NCBI GenBank assembly: GCA_002345545.1
Contig: DDVW01000053.1
Span: 80,805-144,804 of the forward strand
Direction: 5' to 3'
Source of the DNA: Stenotrophomonas sp. UBA2302
Lineage (GTDB): Bacteria; Pseudomonadota; Gammaproteobacteria; Xanthomonadales; Xanthomonadaceae
Length of the DNA stretch: 64,000 nt
The notes below the pieces were generated by a model that saw only the letters and a program-made list of their open reading frames with translations, was not told the origin of the DNA and ran no database searches. The translations under genes and the position numbers were made by a program. Of this stretch, positions 51,450 to 60,401 are shown one piece after another (positions within the stretch are counted from its first letter, which is position 1; each line of letters starts with the position of its first letter).

Positions 51450-51679
51450 GCCACAACAGACGGTGGTGCGGACACGGCTCCGCAGCACCGTCTGATCCGT
51501 GCGCACGGACTTGGCCACCATGCGCCATTGCCGCGCAACGGCTGCCAAGTCCCCGGCGACCGCAGCGCTGACCGCCCAACCGCGACTGGTGGCGATGCCG
51601 CTGCATCGGTTCACGCCGACCGGGTGAAGAACGCCGCGCATAAACAGATGCAGCCGGCGGATATCTTCCTGTATCATCA

Positions 51680-51698
51680 AGTGAGAACAATTCTCACT
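51680..51698 (+). promoter_or_regulatory. Fur box before the iron permease gene
   Basis: AGTGAGAAC-A-ATTCTCACT is a 9-1-9 inverted repeat with 8 of 9 positions symmetric, close to the Fur form TGAGAAT-N-ATTCTCA of xanthomonads and pseudomonads. It ends 8 bases before the ATG, so iron-bound Fur would block transcription or early elongation. A TATCAT at 51672-51677 may be the -10. Confidence 0.8.
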
Positions 51699-51706
51699 AT
51701 CCAGCC

Positions 51707-53635
51707 ATGACCCTACGTCTGCTTCTGGCGCCGCTGTTGGCGTGTGCCCTTCTGTTGTCTACGCCCGCCCTGGCTTCCGGCACATCGGTCGCCACCACCT
51801 GGCGGCTGCTGGATTACATCGCGGTGGATTACCGTGAGGCGGTCCGCGACGGCGTCGTGGTCAATCCGCTCGAATACGGCGAAATGCAGGAATTCTCGGC
51901 GACCGCGGCGGCGGCCATCGCCGAACTGCCCCCCGTTGCCGGCTCGGAAGAACTCGGTACCCAGGCCCGGCAACTGCAGGCGGCCATTGCCGACAAGGCC
52001 GCACCCGAGACCATTGCGCAGATGTCCCGCGATCTGGCCGCGCTGCTGGTCACCTATCACCCGATCCCCCTGCTGCCGACCCAGCCGCCGCAATTCGAAC
52101 GCGGCAAGGCGCTGTACGCGCCGCTGTGCGCCAGCTGCCATGGCACCACCGGTGCCGGCGACGGTCCAGCCAGTGCCGGTCTGGACCCGCCGCCGATCGA
52201 CTTCACCGATGCCGGACGTGCCCGCGAGCGCAGCGTTTTCGGCCTGTACCAGGTGATCGACCAGGGACTGGAGGGCACCTCGATGGTCAGCTACGCCAGC
52301 CTGCCGGAAGAAGATCGCTGGGCACTGGCCACCTATGTCGGCGCGCTGGCCTTCCCCGAGGAACAGGCCGAACGCGGGCGCCAGCTGTTGCAGGCCCTCC
52401 CGCCCTCGCAGGCGGTGGACCTGGAAGGCTACGTGAGCCGGACACCGGCGGCATTGGCCCAGCAGGTGGGGCAGGACAACGCCGACGCGATCGTGGCCTA
52501 TCTGCGCCGTCATCCGGATGCAGCGGCACAGCCGCAGGAAGTCGCACCGGCAACCTCTCTGGACACCGCCCGCGAGCTGCTCGAACAGGCGATGGATGCC
52601 TACCGGAACGGCGATGCCAAGGCCGCCAAGACGCTGGCGCTGTCGGCCTACCTGGACGGTTTCGAGCCGGTCGAGCCGCTGCTGGCCGCCCGTGACAAAG
52701 CGCTGATGGTGAAGATCGAAGCCGCCATGGCACGGGTCCGCTCCGGCATCGCCGCCAATACACCCGCCGGTGAACTGCAGGTCCAGGTCGACGAACTCGA
52801 CGCTCTGTTCAACAACGCCGGGCAACTGCTGGTGTCGCAGCAAAGCTCCGGGGCATCCAGCTTCGTGGCGGCCTTCACCATCCTGCTGCGCGAAGGGCTG
52901 GAGGCGCTGCTCATCGTCATCGCCATCGTCACCCTGCTGCGCAAGGCCGAACGTCGCGAGATGCTGCCGTGGGTACATACCGGCTGGAGCTCCGCGCTGC
53001 TGGCCGGGCTGGTCACCTGGGGGCTGGCCACCTGGGTCATCACCATCAGCGGTGCCAGCCGTGAACTGACCGAAGGCTTCGGCTCGCTGCTGGCGGCCAT
53101 GGTGCTGGTCTGGGTCGGCATCTGGATGCACGGCAAGAGCCACGCCGACTCCTGGCAGCGCTATGTGCAGGAAAAGCTGTCGCACGCACTGAACCGCAGC
53201 TCCGGATTCTTCCTGCTGGCGCTGGTGTTCCTGGTGGTTTACCGCGAAGTATTCGAGACCATCCTGTTCTATGCCGCGATCTGGAACCAGGGCAACAAGG
53301 GCAGCGTCATCGCCGGTGGCGCCAGTGCCGCCCTGCTGCTGGCCGCGGTGGGCTGGGCGATGGTGCGCTACAGCCGCCGCCTGCCCATCGCCCAGTTCTT
53401 CCGCCTCAGCTCGCTGCTGGTCGCGGTACTGGCGGTGGTGTTGATCGGCAAGGCGGTCTCGGCCTTGCAGGAAGCCGGTTACCTGCCCATCGCCTGGCTG
53501 GAACACGCACCGCGCGTCGAACTGCTGGGCATCTACCCGACCGTACAGGGGTTGTGCGCCCAGTTCGTCACCATTGTCATCCTGGTGCTCGGCTTCCTGT
53601 GGTCCAACCGCTCGGCGCGTACGCCACACTCCTGA
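51707..53635 (+). CDS. Cytochrome c / FTR1-family iron permease fusion
   Basis: A 642-residue protein with signal peptide (1-23), a c-type heme domain with C141-A-S-C144-H145 (LCASCHGTTGAGDGP), a helical linker with an EfeO/imelysin-like appearance (about 270-370), and a seven-helix FTR1 permease domain (about 380-630). Both iron-binding R-E-x-x-E motifs are present: R395-E-G-L-E399 and R513-E-V-F-E517. FTR1 and EfeU proteins import iron, usually coupled to oxidation of Fe(II); the fused cytochrome may take the electron. A Fur box overlaps the start region, which supports iron uptake. No efeO or efeB lies beside it. Confidence 0.88.
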   Translation: MTLRLLLAPLLACALLLSTPALASGTSVATTWRLLDYIAVDYREAVRDGVVVNPLEYGEMQEFSATAAAAIAELPPVAGSEELGTQARQLQAAIADKAAPETIAQMSRDLAALLVTYHPIPLLPTQPPQFERGKALYAPLCASCHGTTGAGDGPASAGLDPPPIDFTDAGRARERSVFGLYQVIDQGLEGTSMVSYASLPEEDRWALATYVGALAFPEEQAERGRQLLQALPPSQAVDLEGYVSRTPAALAQQVGQDNADAIVAYLRRHPDAAAQPQEVAPATSLDTARELLEQAMDAYRNGDAKAAKTLALSAYLDGFEPVEPLLAARDKALMVKIEAAMARVRSGIAANTPAGELQVQVDELDALFNNAGQLLVSQQSSGASSFVAAFTILLREGLEALLIVIAIVTLLRKAERREMLPWVHTGWSSALLAGLVTWGLATWVITISGASRELTEGFGSLLAAMVLVWVGIWMHGKSHADSWQRYVQEKLSHALNRSSGFFLLALVFLVVYREVFETILFYAAIWNQGNKGSVIAGGASAALLLAAVGWAMVRYSRRLPIAQFFRLSSLLVAVLAVVLIGKAVSALQEAGYLPIAWLEHAPRVELLGIYPTVQGLCAQFVTIVILVLGFLWSNRSARTPHS

Positions 53636-53866
53636 GCACGGCCGGGACCGTGCGCAACCGGCACGGTGCCCTCCCTTGCAACTGGCCGCTGGCTGTCGCT
53701 CAACCGGCAGCCAGCATTGCCCACGTATCCGCGGCATAAGTTGCGACAGCCTGTAAATACCGGCCGACCTGCACCATGTGCCGGGCACGCACGGCTCCCG
53801 GGTACCCCATGAACCGGACAATCAGGCCACTGCATTTCCAATGCGTACTTTCGCCAAGAAACAGTC

Positions 53867-53895
53867 TTAACGAATACAGTGCCGCCTTTTATAGT
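53867..53895 (+). promoter_or_regulatory. Promoter of the double AAA+ ATPase gene
   Basis: TTAACG at 53867-53872 and TATAGT at 53890-53895 with 17-bp spacing fit a sigma70 promoter. The predicted start of transcription, about 53901-53903, falls within the left arm of the following hairpin. Confidence 0.68.
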
Positions 53896-53897
53896 GA

Positions 53898-53932
53898 ATG
53901 GGCCGGGTCATGATGATCCGGCCCATTTTTTT
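53898..53932 (+). terminator. Terminator-like hairpin in the leader of the AAA+ gene
   Basis: ATGGGCCGG, an 11-base loop and CCGGCCCAT form a 9-bp perfect stem directly followed by seven T residues. It has every mark of an intrinsic terminator but lies just after the predicted start of transcription and 16 bases before the ATG of the gene. The ribosome site CAGGGGA begins immediately after the T-run. Confidence 0.75.
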
Positions 53933-53947
53933 CAGGGGATCGTTGTC

Positions 53948-56356
53948 ATGGGTTCAAGCAGTTCCCGCACCAGTTTCATCGAACAGCAGCGCATTGAGCT
54001 GGAGCTCGAAAAATCCAGAAGCGAACAGACCATGCAGGAAGCGCAGGTCGCGATTAAACACGCCTACACCGAAGCGGAGAAAGCCGTTGGCGCCATGCGT
54101 GGCCCATGGGATGCCGCGCTGGCCGGGCAGCGGCAAGAGGTGTTGGCCAATGCCGCCAAGGGTACCTGGGGCCGCGCCCTGACCCTGCGGGCGTTGTGCA
54201 ATGGCAACAACGGCCTGTGGCTGGGCATCATCGTCGCGCTGCTGGTGCTGATGGGCGTGACCGGGATTGCGCCCTGGACCCTGCTGCGGATCGTGGCAAA
54301 CGAGCCGTTCCTGCTGATCAATCCCATGTTCTGGTTCGGAAGCGGGCTCTGGATTACCGCCGTCGCCTACGCGGCGATGGTGTGGCTCGGCCGCAAGCGG
54401 CTGGCCAGGAAGGCGGCCAAAGCCGAGCTGGAGGCACTGGAGCAGCTTTCCAGCTTCAGCCTGCAGGCACTGGCGTTCGGCCAGAAGCACACCGACGGCC
54501 GCAAGCATCCCTACCCGGCCGTGCGCGTGCCCGCCCCAAACCCGGCCGATCCGATCCTGAGCTGGAACCTGTCCGAACCCGGCGACAACTCCCAGGCGGT
54601 GTTCGTCGGCTTCACCGACAATCCCGGCAACGATCCGGTCGCGCTGATCCGGCTGCCGCTCAATGGCCACACGCCCGATTGCATCCAGATCCGTTCGGTC
54701 AGCGACAGCCTGGCCGTGATCGCCGGCAAGGTGGCTGCCAACGCGGTGCCCGGCCTGACCGCCCATGCCGGCCCGCTGAACGCCCTGCTCAAGGCGGCCG
54801 AACCACTGCAGCGCGAGCAGCAGCGTCTGGTCACGATCAACACCCGGCTCGAGTCCCTGGCCAAGCTGGAAACCAGCTGGAAGGACGTGGCCATCCCCGA
54901 TGACACCCTGCAGCAGGTGATCCAGCTGGTGGACCGCTTTGCCGCCGGCCAGCCGCCACTGCCCAAGGGCATGCTGCTGTGGGGCCCGCCGGGCACCGGC
55001 AAGACCCTGATCGCGCGCAAGCTGGCGCAACACGTCAACTGCACCTTCAAGGCGGTGACCATCGCCGACCTGAAGGGCGAGCACATCGGCCATACCGGCC
55101 CGAAGGTCAAGAAGATCTGGGACGAATGCCGCAAGAACGCCCCCACCATCCTGTTCGTGGACGAGTGCGAAAGTGCCTTCGCCCGCCGCGGCGGCCGCGA
55201 TTCGGACGCCTTCGGCAACGAGCTGGTGCAGACCTTCATCGCCGAATGGGATGGCTTCAACCAAGGCGGCGGCAATGTGCTGGTGATCGGCGCCACCAAC
55301 CGCCGCGAGCTGCTCGACGATGCGGTGATGTCGCGCTTCACCACCGCCATCGAACTGCCCGCACCCAATGCCGACGCGCGCGAGCGCATCCTCACGGCCG
55401 AGTTCGCCAAGGCCAACCTGCCCTTCCCGGCCGAACAGCAACTGGTACGCGAGACCAGCGGCATGTCCGGCCGCGATCTGGCCACCCTGGTCACCAGCGT
55501 GGTGTCCTCGCACCCGTCCGGGCAGCCGGCCTATGAGGATTTCATCACCGCGGTCAGCAAGCTGCGCGGCAAGTCCTCGACCTCGGTGGAAAGCCTGAGC
55601 TGGGACGATGTGATCCTGCCGGCCAAGACCCGCCGCGAATTCGAGAGCCTGGGCAAGGAGCTGGTCCATGCCGAGGAACTGGCCAAGATGAACATGCCGG
55701 TGCCGCGCGGCATCCTGCTGTACGGCCCGCCCGGCACCGGCAAGACCCAGGTCGCGCGCGTGCTGGCCAGCCAGTCCGGGCTGTCGTTCATGGCCGCCTC
55801 GTCCTCGGACATCAAGGCCTCCTACATCGGCGCCTCCGGCGAGAAGGTCAAGCAGCTGTTCGAAAAGGCCCGCGCGCAGGCGCCGTGCATCCTGTTCCTG
55901 GATGAGCTGGACACCGTGGCCCGTTCGCGTGACGGCGGCGATGTGATGACCACCGAGATCGTGGCGCAGATGCTGCAGGAACTGGACGGCATCAGCACCA
56001 GGAAGGGCCAGGTGTTCCTGCTGGCCGCCTCCAACCACCCGGACAGCATCGACAGCGCGCTGCTGTCGCGGCTGGAGCGCAAGATCGAGATCGGCCTGCC
56101 CGACCAGCCTTCGCGCGAGGCGATCCTGCGCCTGCAGCTGGGCGGCAAGCCGCTGGATTTCGACCTGGAGCAACTGTTGCCGCAACTGGCGCAGGCCACC
56201 GAGGGCAAGTCCGGCCGCGACCTGCAGTCGCTGGTCACCGCCGCCACCCGCAACGCGCTGCAGCGCGCCATGATCGAACATGGCGATCCGACCAAGGTCG
56301 TCCTGCAGTCCAACGACCTGCTCGAGCAGGTCCAGGCCAGCGGCCAGCCCGCATAA
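53948..56356 (+). CDS. Membrane-anchored tandem AAA+ ATPase (Cdc48/VAT-like core)
   Basis: An 802-residue protein. N-terminal helix with coiled-coil character (8-48), two hydrophobic segments (89-114 and 126-147) forming a probable membrane hairpin, a unique region (150-310), then two AAA+ modules. D1: Walker A GPPGTGKT 346-353, Walker B ILFVDE 401-406, GATNRRE sensor 1 at 448-454. D2: Walker A GPPGTGKT 593-600, Walker B ILFLDE 648-653, arginines in SRLERK near 707-712. The D2 pore loop has the usual aromatic (Y626 in ASYIGAS); D1 has H-I-G-H instead. Both modules look ATP-competent. The ATG at 53948 has CAGGGGA upstream. Probably an unfoldase or remodeller held at the inner membrane; substrate unknown, gene stands alone. 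Confidence 0.85.
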   Translation: MGSSSSRTSFIEQQRIELELEKSRSEQTMQEAQVAIKHAYTEAEKAVGAMRGPWDAALAGQRQEVLANAAKGTWGRALTLRALCNGNNGLWLGIIVALLVLMGVTGIAPWTLLRIVANEPFLLINPMFWFGSGLWITAVAYAAMVWLGRKRLARKAAKAELEALEQLSSFSLQALAFGQKHTDGRKHPYPAVRVPAPNPADPILSWNLSEPGDNSQAVFVGFTDNPGNDPVALIRLPLNGHTPDCIQIRSVSDSLAVIAGKVAANAVPGLTAHAGPLNALLKAAEPLQREQQRLVTINTRLESLAKLETSWKDVAIPDDTLQQVIQLVDRFAAGQPPLPKGMLLWGPPGTGKTLIARKLAQHVNCTFKAVTIADLKGEHIGHTGPKVKKIWDECRKNAPTILFVDECESAFARRGGRDSDAFGNELVQTFIAEWDGFNQGGGNVLVIGATNRRELLDDAVMSRFTTAIELPAPNADARERILTAEFAKANLPFPAEQQLVRETSGMSGRDLATLVTSVVSSHPSGQPAYEDFITAVSKLRGKSSTSVESLSWDDVILPAKTRREFESLGKELVHAEELAKMNMPVPRGILLYGPPGTGKTQVARVLASQSGLSFMAASSSDIKASYIGASGEKVKQLFEKARAQAPCILFLDELDTVARSRDGGDVMTTEIVAQMLQELDGISTRKGQVFLLAASNHPDSIDSALLSRLERKIEIGLPDQPSREAILRLQLGGKPLDFDLEQLLPQLAQATEGKSGRDLQSLVTAATRNALQRAMIEHGDPTKVVLQSNDLLEQVQASGQPA

Positions 56357-56360
56357 GCAA

Positions 56361-56384
56361 GCGCCGCCACCGCCGTGGCGGCGC
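56361..56384. terminator. GC-rich hairpin between AAA+ gene and peroxidase gene
   Basis: GCGCCGCCAC, a 4-base loop CGCC and GTGGCGGCGC form a perfect 10-bp stem in the 30-base gap of two convergent genes. No T-run, so its strength as a terminator is uncertain. Confidence 0.55.
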
Positions 56385-56386
56385 AG

Positions 56387-56872
56387 TCAGCCGGCCAATG
56401 CCGCCCGGATATCGGCCTCGATCGATTCCGGGCGGACCGTTGGCGCATAGCGCGCCCGCACCCGCCCGTCCCGGCCGACCAGGAACTTGCTGAAGTTCCA
56501 CTTGATCGCAGCGATCCCCAGCGCACCGCGCTTTTCGTGCTTGAGCCAGCGCCACAGCGGATCCGCATCGGCGCCGTTGACCTTGATCTTGGCCGAGAGC
56601 GGAAAGCTGACGCCGTAATCGAGGCTGCAGAAACGCTGGATCTGCGCCGCATCGCCCGGCTCCTGGTGGCCGAACTGGTCGCACGGAAACCCCAGCACCA
56701 CCAGCCCCTGCTCCCGGTACTGGCGCCACAGCTGCTCCAGCCCGGTGTATTGCGGGGTGAAGCCGCACTGCGAGGCCACGTTCACCAGCAGCAGCACCTT
56801 GCCGGTGAAGGCCGCCAGCGGCAGCGGATCACCGGCCAGCGTGGTGATGTCGAACTCGAAAGCGGTGGTCAT
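56387..56872 (-). CDS. Cytoplasmic glutathione peroxidase family thiol peroxidase
   Basis: A 161-residue GPx-fold enzyme without signal peptide. Tetrad: C36 in NVASQCGFTPQYTGL, Q70 in GFPCDQFGHQEPG, W125 and N126 in AIKWNFSKF. BtuE-like. It is the cytoplasmic counterpart of the exported paralog at 27689-28255. C82 (QRFCSLDYG) may act as a resolving cysteine, with thioredoxin as probable reductant. The ATG at 56872 is typical (MTTAFEFDITTL). Single gene, divergent from the peptidase gene. Confidence 0.92.
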   Translation of the reverse strand: MTTAFEFDITTLAGDPLPLAAFTGKVLLLVNVASQCGFTPQYTGLEQLWRQYREQGLVVLGFPCDQFGHQEPGDAAQIQRFCSLDYGVSFPLSAKIKVNGADADPLWRWLKHEKRGALGIAAIKWNFSKFLVGRDGRVRARYAPTVRPESIEADIRAALAG

Positions 56873-57022
56873 GGCGGCTCCTTGATCCGGACCGGCAGGG
56901 TAACGCCCCGGCACTGCAACCACACCCGATCTGGCCGTTTCCCCCTCCATGCCCTTTGACACCTCCCCGCCGGCGGTGGCCCGGGTTACCCTCGGGGTTT
57001 CGAATTTCACCGGAGTATCACC

Positions 57023-59194
57023 TTGACCACGCGCCTTGCTCTCGCTCTCGCCGCGACCCTGGGACTGGCCCTGCCGGCCTACAGCGTCAGCGCTGCCACC
57101 CCGACCAGCCAGTCGGCCGAACAGGCCAACCCGTTCTTCGCCGAGAGTCCGTTGCCGCTGCACTACCCGCAGTTCGACAAGATCAAGGACAGCGACTTCG
57201 CCCCGGCGTTCGATGCCGGCATGGCACAGCAGCTGAAGGAAGTGGAGGCGATCGCCAACAATCCTGCCGCTCCGACGTTTGAAAACACCCTCATCGCGCT
57301 GGAAAACAGCGGCGCCATCCTCGACCGTGCCGCCACCGTGTTCTTCGCGCTGATCGGCGCCGACACCAACGATGCGCGCAAGCAGCTGCAGGCCGATTAT
57401 TCGGCCAAATTCGCCGCGCACAGCGATGCCATCAACCTCAACGGCAAGCTGTTCTCGCGCATCGAAACCCTCTACAACAACCGCGCCAAGCTCGGCCTGG
57501 ACGCTGAAGGCCTGCGCCTGGTCGAGAAGTACCACGACAACTTCGTCCGCGCCGGCGCCAAGCTGTCCGACGCCGACAAGGCCAAGCTCAAGGACATGAA
57601 CGCCGAGCTGGCCAACCTGGGCACCAAGTTCAGCCAGAACGTGCTGGCCGAGGTCAACGCCTCGTTCATCGTCGTTGACGACGTCAAGCAGCTCGACGGC
57701 CTGTCGGCCGAGCAGATCGCCGCCGCCGCCGAAGCCGCCAAGGCCCGCAAGCTGGAGGGCAAGTACGTCATCGCCCTGCTCAACACCACCGGCCAGCCGG
57801 CGCTGACCAACCTGACCAACCGCGAGCTGCGCCAGAAGATCTACGAAACCTCGGTCTCGCGCGGCAGCAAGGGCGGCGAATACGACAACACCGCGCTGGT
57901 CTCGCGCATCATGACCCTGCGCGCCGAGAAAGCGGCGCTGATGGGCTTTGCCAACTTCGCCGCCTATGGCCTGGGCAACCAGACCGCCAAGACCCCCGAA
58001 GCGGTCAACGCGATGCTCGGCCAGCTGGCTCCGGCCGCCGTGGCCAACGCCAAGCGCGAAGCCGCCGACCTGCAGGCGATGATCGACGCCGAGCAGAAGG
58101 CCGCCAACAAGCCGACCTTCGAACTGCAGCCGTGGGACTGGGCGTTCTACAGCGAGAAGGTGCGCCAGGCCAAGTACAACTTCGACGAATCGCAGCTCAA
58201 GCCCTACTTCGAAATGAAGAAGGTGCTGGAAGACGGCGTGTTCTTCGCCGCCGGCAAGGAATTCGGCCTGAGCTTCAAGCAGCGCACCGATCTGCCGGTC
58301 TACCACGAAGACGTCACCGTCTATGACGTGTTCAACGAAGACGGCAGCCAGCTGGCGATCTTCATCTTCGACCCGTATGCCCGCGAGTCCAAGCGCGGCG
58401 GTGCGTGGATGAACGCCTACGTCTCGCAATCGGGCCTGACCGGGGACCTGCCGGTGGTGGCCAACCACCTCAACATCCCCAAGCCGCCGGCCGGCAAGCC
58501 GACCCTGCTGACTTGGGACGAGGTGAGCACCACGTTCCACGAGTTCGGCCACGCCCTGCACGGCATGTTCTCCAACGTGAAGTACCCGTACTTCGCCGGC
58601 ACCGCGGTGCCGCGTGACTTCGTCGAGTTCCCGTCGCAGGTCAACGAGATGTGGGCCGACGAGCCGACCATCCTGGCCAACTACGCCAAGCACTACGAAA
58701 GCGGCGCGGCCATGCCGCAGGCACTTCTGGACAAGGTCATTGCCGCGGCCAAGTTCAACCAGGGCTTCCTGACCACCGAATATCTGGGCGCTGCGATGCT
58801 GGACCAGCGCTGGCACCAGATCGGCGTCGGCGAAGTGCCGGCACCGAAGGACGTGCTGGCGTTTGAACGCACCGCGCTGGAGAAGGACGGCATCTACTAC
58901 GCGCCGGTGCCGCCGCGTTACCGCACCACCTACTTCAGCCACATCATGGGCGGCTACTCGGCCGGCTACTACGCCTACATCTGGTCGGAAGTGCTGGACG
59001 CCAACACCCAGAAGTGGTTCCGCGAGAACGGCGGCCTGACCCGCGCCAACGGTGACCGTTTCCGCCAGACCCTGCTGTCCAAGGGCGGCAGCGTCGATGC
59101 GATGGAGCTGTTCCGCAACTTCGCCGGCCACGAGCCGCAGATCGAGCCGCTGCTGGAGAAGCGTGGCCTGAGCACGGGCACCGCTACCAACTAA
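57023..59194 (+). CDS. dcp: Peptidyl-dipeptidase, M3 family (Dcp), exported
   Basis: A 723-residue zinc metallopeptidase releasing C-terminal dipeptides from peptides. The start is TTG at 57023 with GGAG 8 bases upstream; it gives a clean signal peptide (1-25, LALALAATLGLALPAYSVSA) so the enzyme should be periplasmic. The zinc site is H506-E-F-G-H510 (TTFHEFGHALHG) with the third ligand glutamate in QVNEMWADEP some 30 residues on, and the YFSHIMGGYSAGYYAY substrate loop near 635. Family is sure; Dcp versus oligopeptidase A is judged from length and the signal peptide. Confidence 0.92.
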   Translation: MTTRLALALAATLGLALPAYSVSAATPTSQSAEQANPFFAESPLPLHYPQFDKIKDSDFAPAFDAGMAQQLKEVEAIANNPAAPTFENTLIALENSGAILDRAATVFFALIGADTNDARKQLQADYSAKFAAHSDAINLNGKLFSRIETLYNNRAKLGLDAEGLRLVEKYHDNFVRAGAKLSDADKAKLKDMNAELANLGTKFSQNVLAEVNASFIVVDDVKQLDGLSAEQIAAAAEAAKARKLEGKYVIALLNTTGQPALTNLTNRELRQKIYETSVSRGSKGGEYDNTALVSRIMTLRAEKAALMGFANFAAYGLGNQTAKTPEAVNAMLGQLAPAAVANAKREAADLQAMIDAEQKAANKPTFELQPWDWAFYSEKVRQAKYNFDESQLKPYFEMKKVLEDGVFFAAGKEFGLSFKQRTDLPVYHEDVTVYDVFNEDGSQLAIFIFDPYARESKRGGAWMNAYVSQSGLTGDLPVVANHLNIPKPPAGKPTLLTWDEVSTTFHEFGHALHGMFSNVKYPYFAGTAVPRDFVEFPSQVNEMWADEPTILANYAKHYESGAAMPQALLDKVIAAAKFNQGFLTTEYLGAAMLDQRWHQIGVGEVPAPKDVLAFERTALEKDGIYYAPVPPRYRTTYFSHIMGGYSAGYYAYIWSEVLDANTQKWFRENGGLTRANGDRFRQTLLSKGGSVDAMELFRNFAGHEPQIEPLLEKRGLSTGTATN

Positions 59195-59217
59195 GCATCC
59201 GCGGTTGTTGCAATGAG

Positions 59218-59248
59218 AACGCCCGGCATTGCCGGGCGTTTTCTTTTT
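59218..59248 (+). terminator. Intrinsic terminator after dcp
   Basis: AACGCCCGGC, loop ATT and GCCGGGCGTT make a 10-bp stem followed by TTCTTTTT, 23 bases after the dcp stop. Strong rho-independent terminator. Confidence 0.92.
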
Positions 59249-59268
59249 CCGCCGTCCACCTGCCGCAG

Positions 59269-60384
59269 TCAGCGCGGCGCGACATACCCCCCCGGCACTC
59301 CGCGTGGCGACAGCACCAGCTGCCACAGCTGCGAATGGCGGGTGCGGAAGGTCGCCATCGAGGCGGCCAGATAAAACCGCCACATGCGCCGGAACCGCTC
59401 GTCATAGCGCGCATCCAGCCGCTCCCACGCCGCCTCCACATTGTTGCGCCACGCCTGCAGCGTGCGGTCGTAGTCGGTGCCGAAGTTGTGCCAGTCCTCC
59501 AGCACGAACAGCCCTTCCATCGCCTGGGTAATCTGCGCCGCCGAAGGCAGCATCGAATTGGGAAAGATGTATTTTCCGATCCAGCGGTCGGTGCGATCCC
59601 GGCTGATATTGGTGCCGATGCTGTGCAGCAGGAACAACCCGGAATCACCGAGGCAGCGCCGGGCCGTTTCGAAATAGCTGCGGTAGTTCTTCACCCCGAC
59701 ATGCTCGAACATGCCCACCGACAGGATCGCGTCGAACGGCTCGTCCAGCTCGCGGTAGTCCTGCAGGCGGATTTCCACCGGCAGCCCGGCGCACAGCTGG
59801 CGCGCGAACGTGGCCTGTTCCTGCGAGATGGTGATACCCACGCCCTGCACGCCATAACGCTCGGCCGCGTACTTCAGCGCCTCGCCCCAGCCACAGCCGA
59901 TATCCAGCACGCGCATGCCCGGGCGCAGGCCGAGCTTGCGGCAGATCAGCTCGAGCTTGGCTTCCTGTGCGTCATCCAGGTTGCCGGCCTTGCGCCAGTA
60001 ACCGCAGCTGTAGACCAGCCGCTTGCCAAGCATCGCCCGGTACAGATCGTTGCCCAGATCATAGTGGCGCTGGCCGACCTCGTAACTGCCCTGCCCGGTC
60101 TGCAGGTTGAGGAACCTGGCCTTGAGGGCATCCCATACTTCCCCTCCGCCGTGGATGCGTTCGTCCAGTCGCGCCCTCAGCAGATGGGTGAGGAAGGCAT
60201 CCAGCGAATGCGCTTCCCACCAGCCGTCCATGTAGCTCTCGCCCAGCCCCAGCGAGCCCTCGGCCAGCACCCGCGCATGGAAGCGCGGGTCAAGGATGTC
60301 GATGTCCTGGGGCCGGTCCCCGCCTGGGGTGACGTCGGCCTCCTGCAGCAATGCCTCGACGCGTCGTTGCAGCCCTGCATCCAT
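59269..60384 (-). CDS. cfa: Cyclopropane-fatty-acyl-phospholipid synthase
   Basis: A 371-residue SAM-dependent enzyme adding a methylene bridge across double bonds of membrane phospholipid acyl chains, usually in stationary phase or acid stress. The SAM motif VLDIGCGWGE is at 159-168, preceded by QRHYDLGNDLY (105-115), and followed by SVGMFEHVGVKNY and YIFPNSMLPS, all of the Cfa family. Normal length. It follows the DUF3298 lipoprotein gene by 17 bases on the minus strand. Confidence 0.95.
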   Translation of the reverse strand: MDAGLQRRVEALLQEADVTPGGDRPQDIDILDPRFHARVLAEGSLGLGESYMDGWWEAHSLDAFLTHLLRARLDERIHGGGEVWDALKARFLNLQTGQGSYEVGQRHYDLGNDLYRAMLGKRLVYSCGYWRKAGNLDDAQEAKLELICRKLGLRPGMRVLDIGCGWGEALKYAAERYGVQGVGITISQEQATFARQLCAGLPVEIRLQDYRELDEPFDAILSVGMFEHVGVKNYRSYFETARRCLGDSGLFLLHSIGTNISRDRTDRWIGKYIFPNSMLPSAAQITQAMEGLFVLEDWHNFGTDYDRTLQAWRNNVEAAWERLDARYDERFRRMWRFYLAASMATFRTRHSQLWQLVLSPRGVPGGYVAPR

Positions 60385-60401
60385 CGCTGGCCCTCCACGG
60401 T

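Larger units (their letters stand above)
53636..53947 (+). other. 312-bp gap: weak hairpin, promoter and leader of the AAA+ gene
   Basis: After the permease stop, ACCGTGC/GCACGGT (53647-53653 with 53661-53667) forms a 7-bp stem without T-run, a possible factor-dependent stop. From 53670 to 53860 I see no open frame with good coding character and no strong repeat. The last 80 bases hold the promoter and terminator-like hairpin listed separately. Confidence 0.5.
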
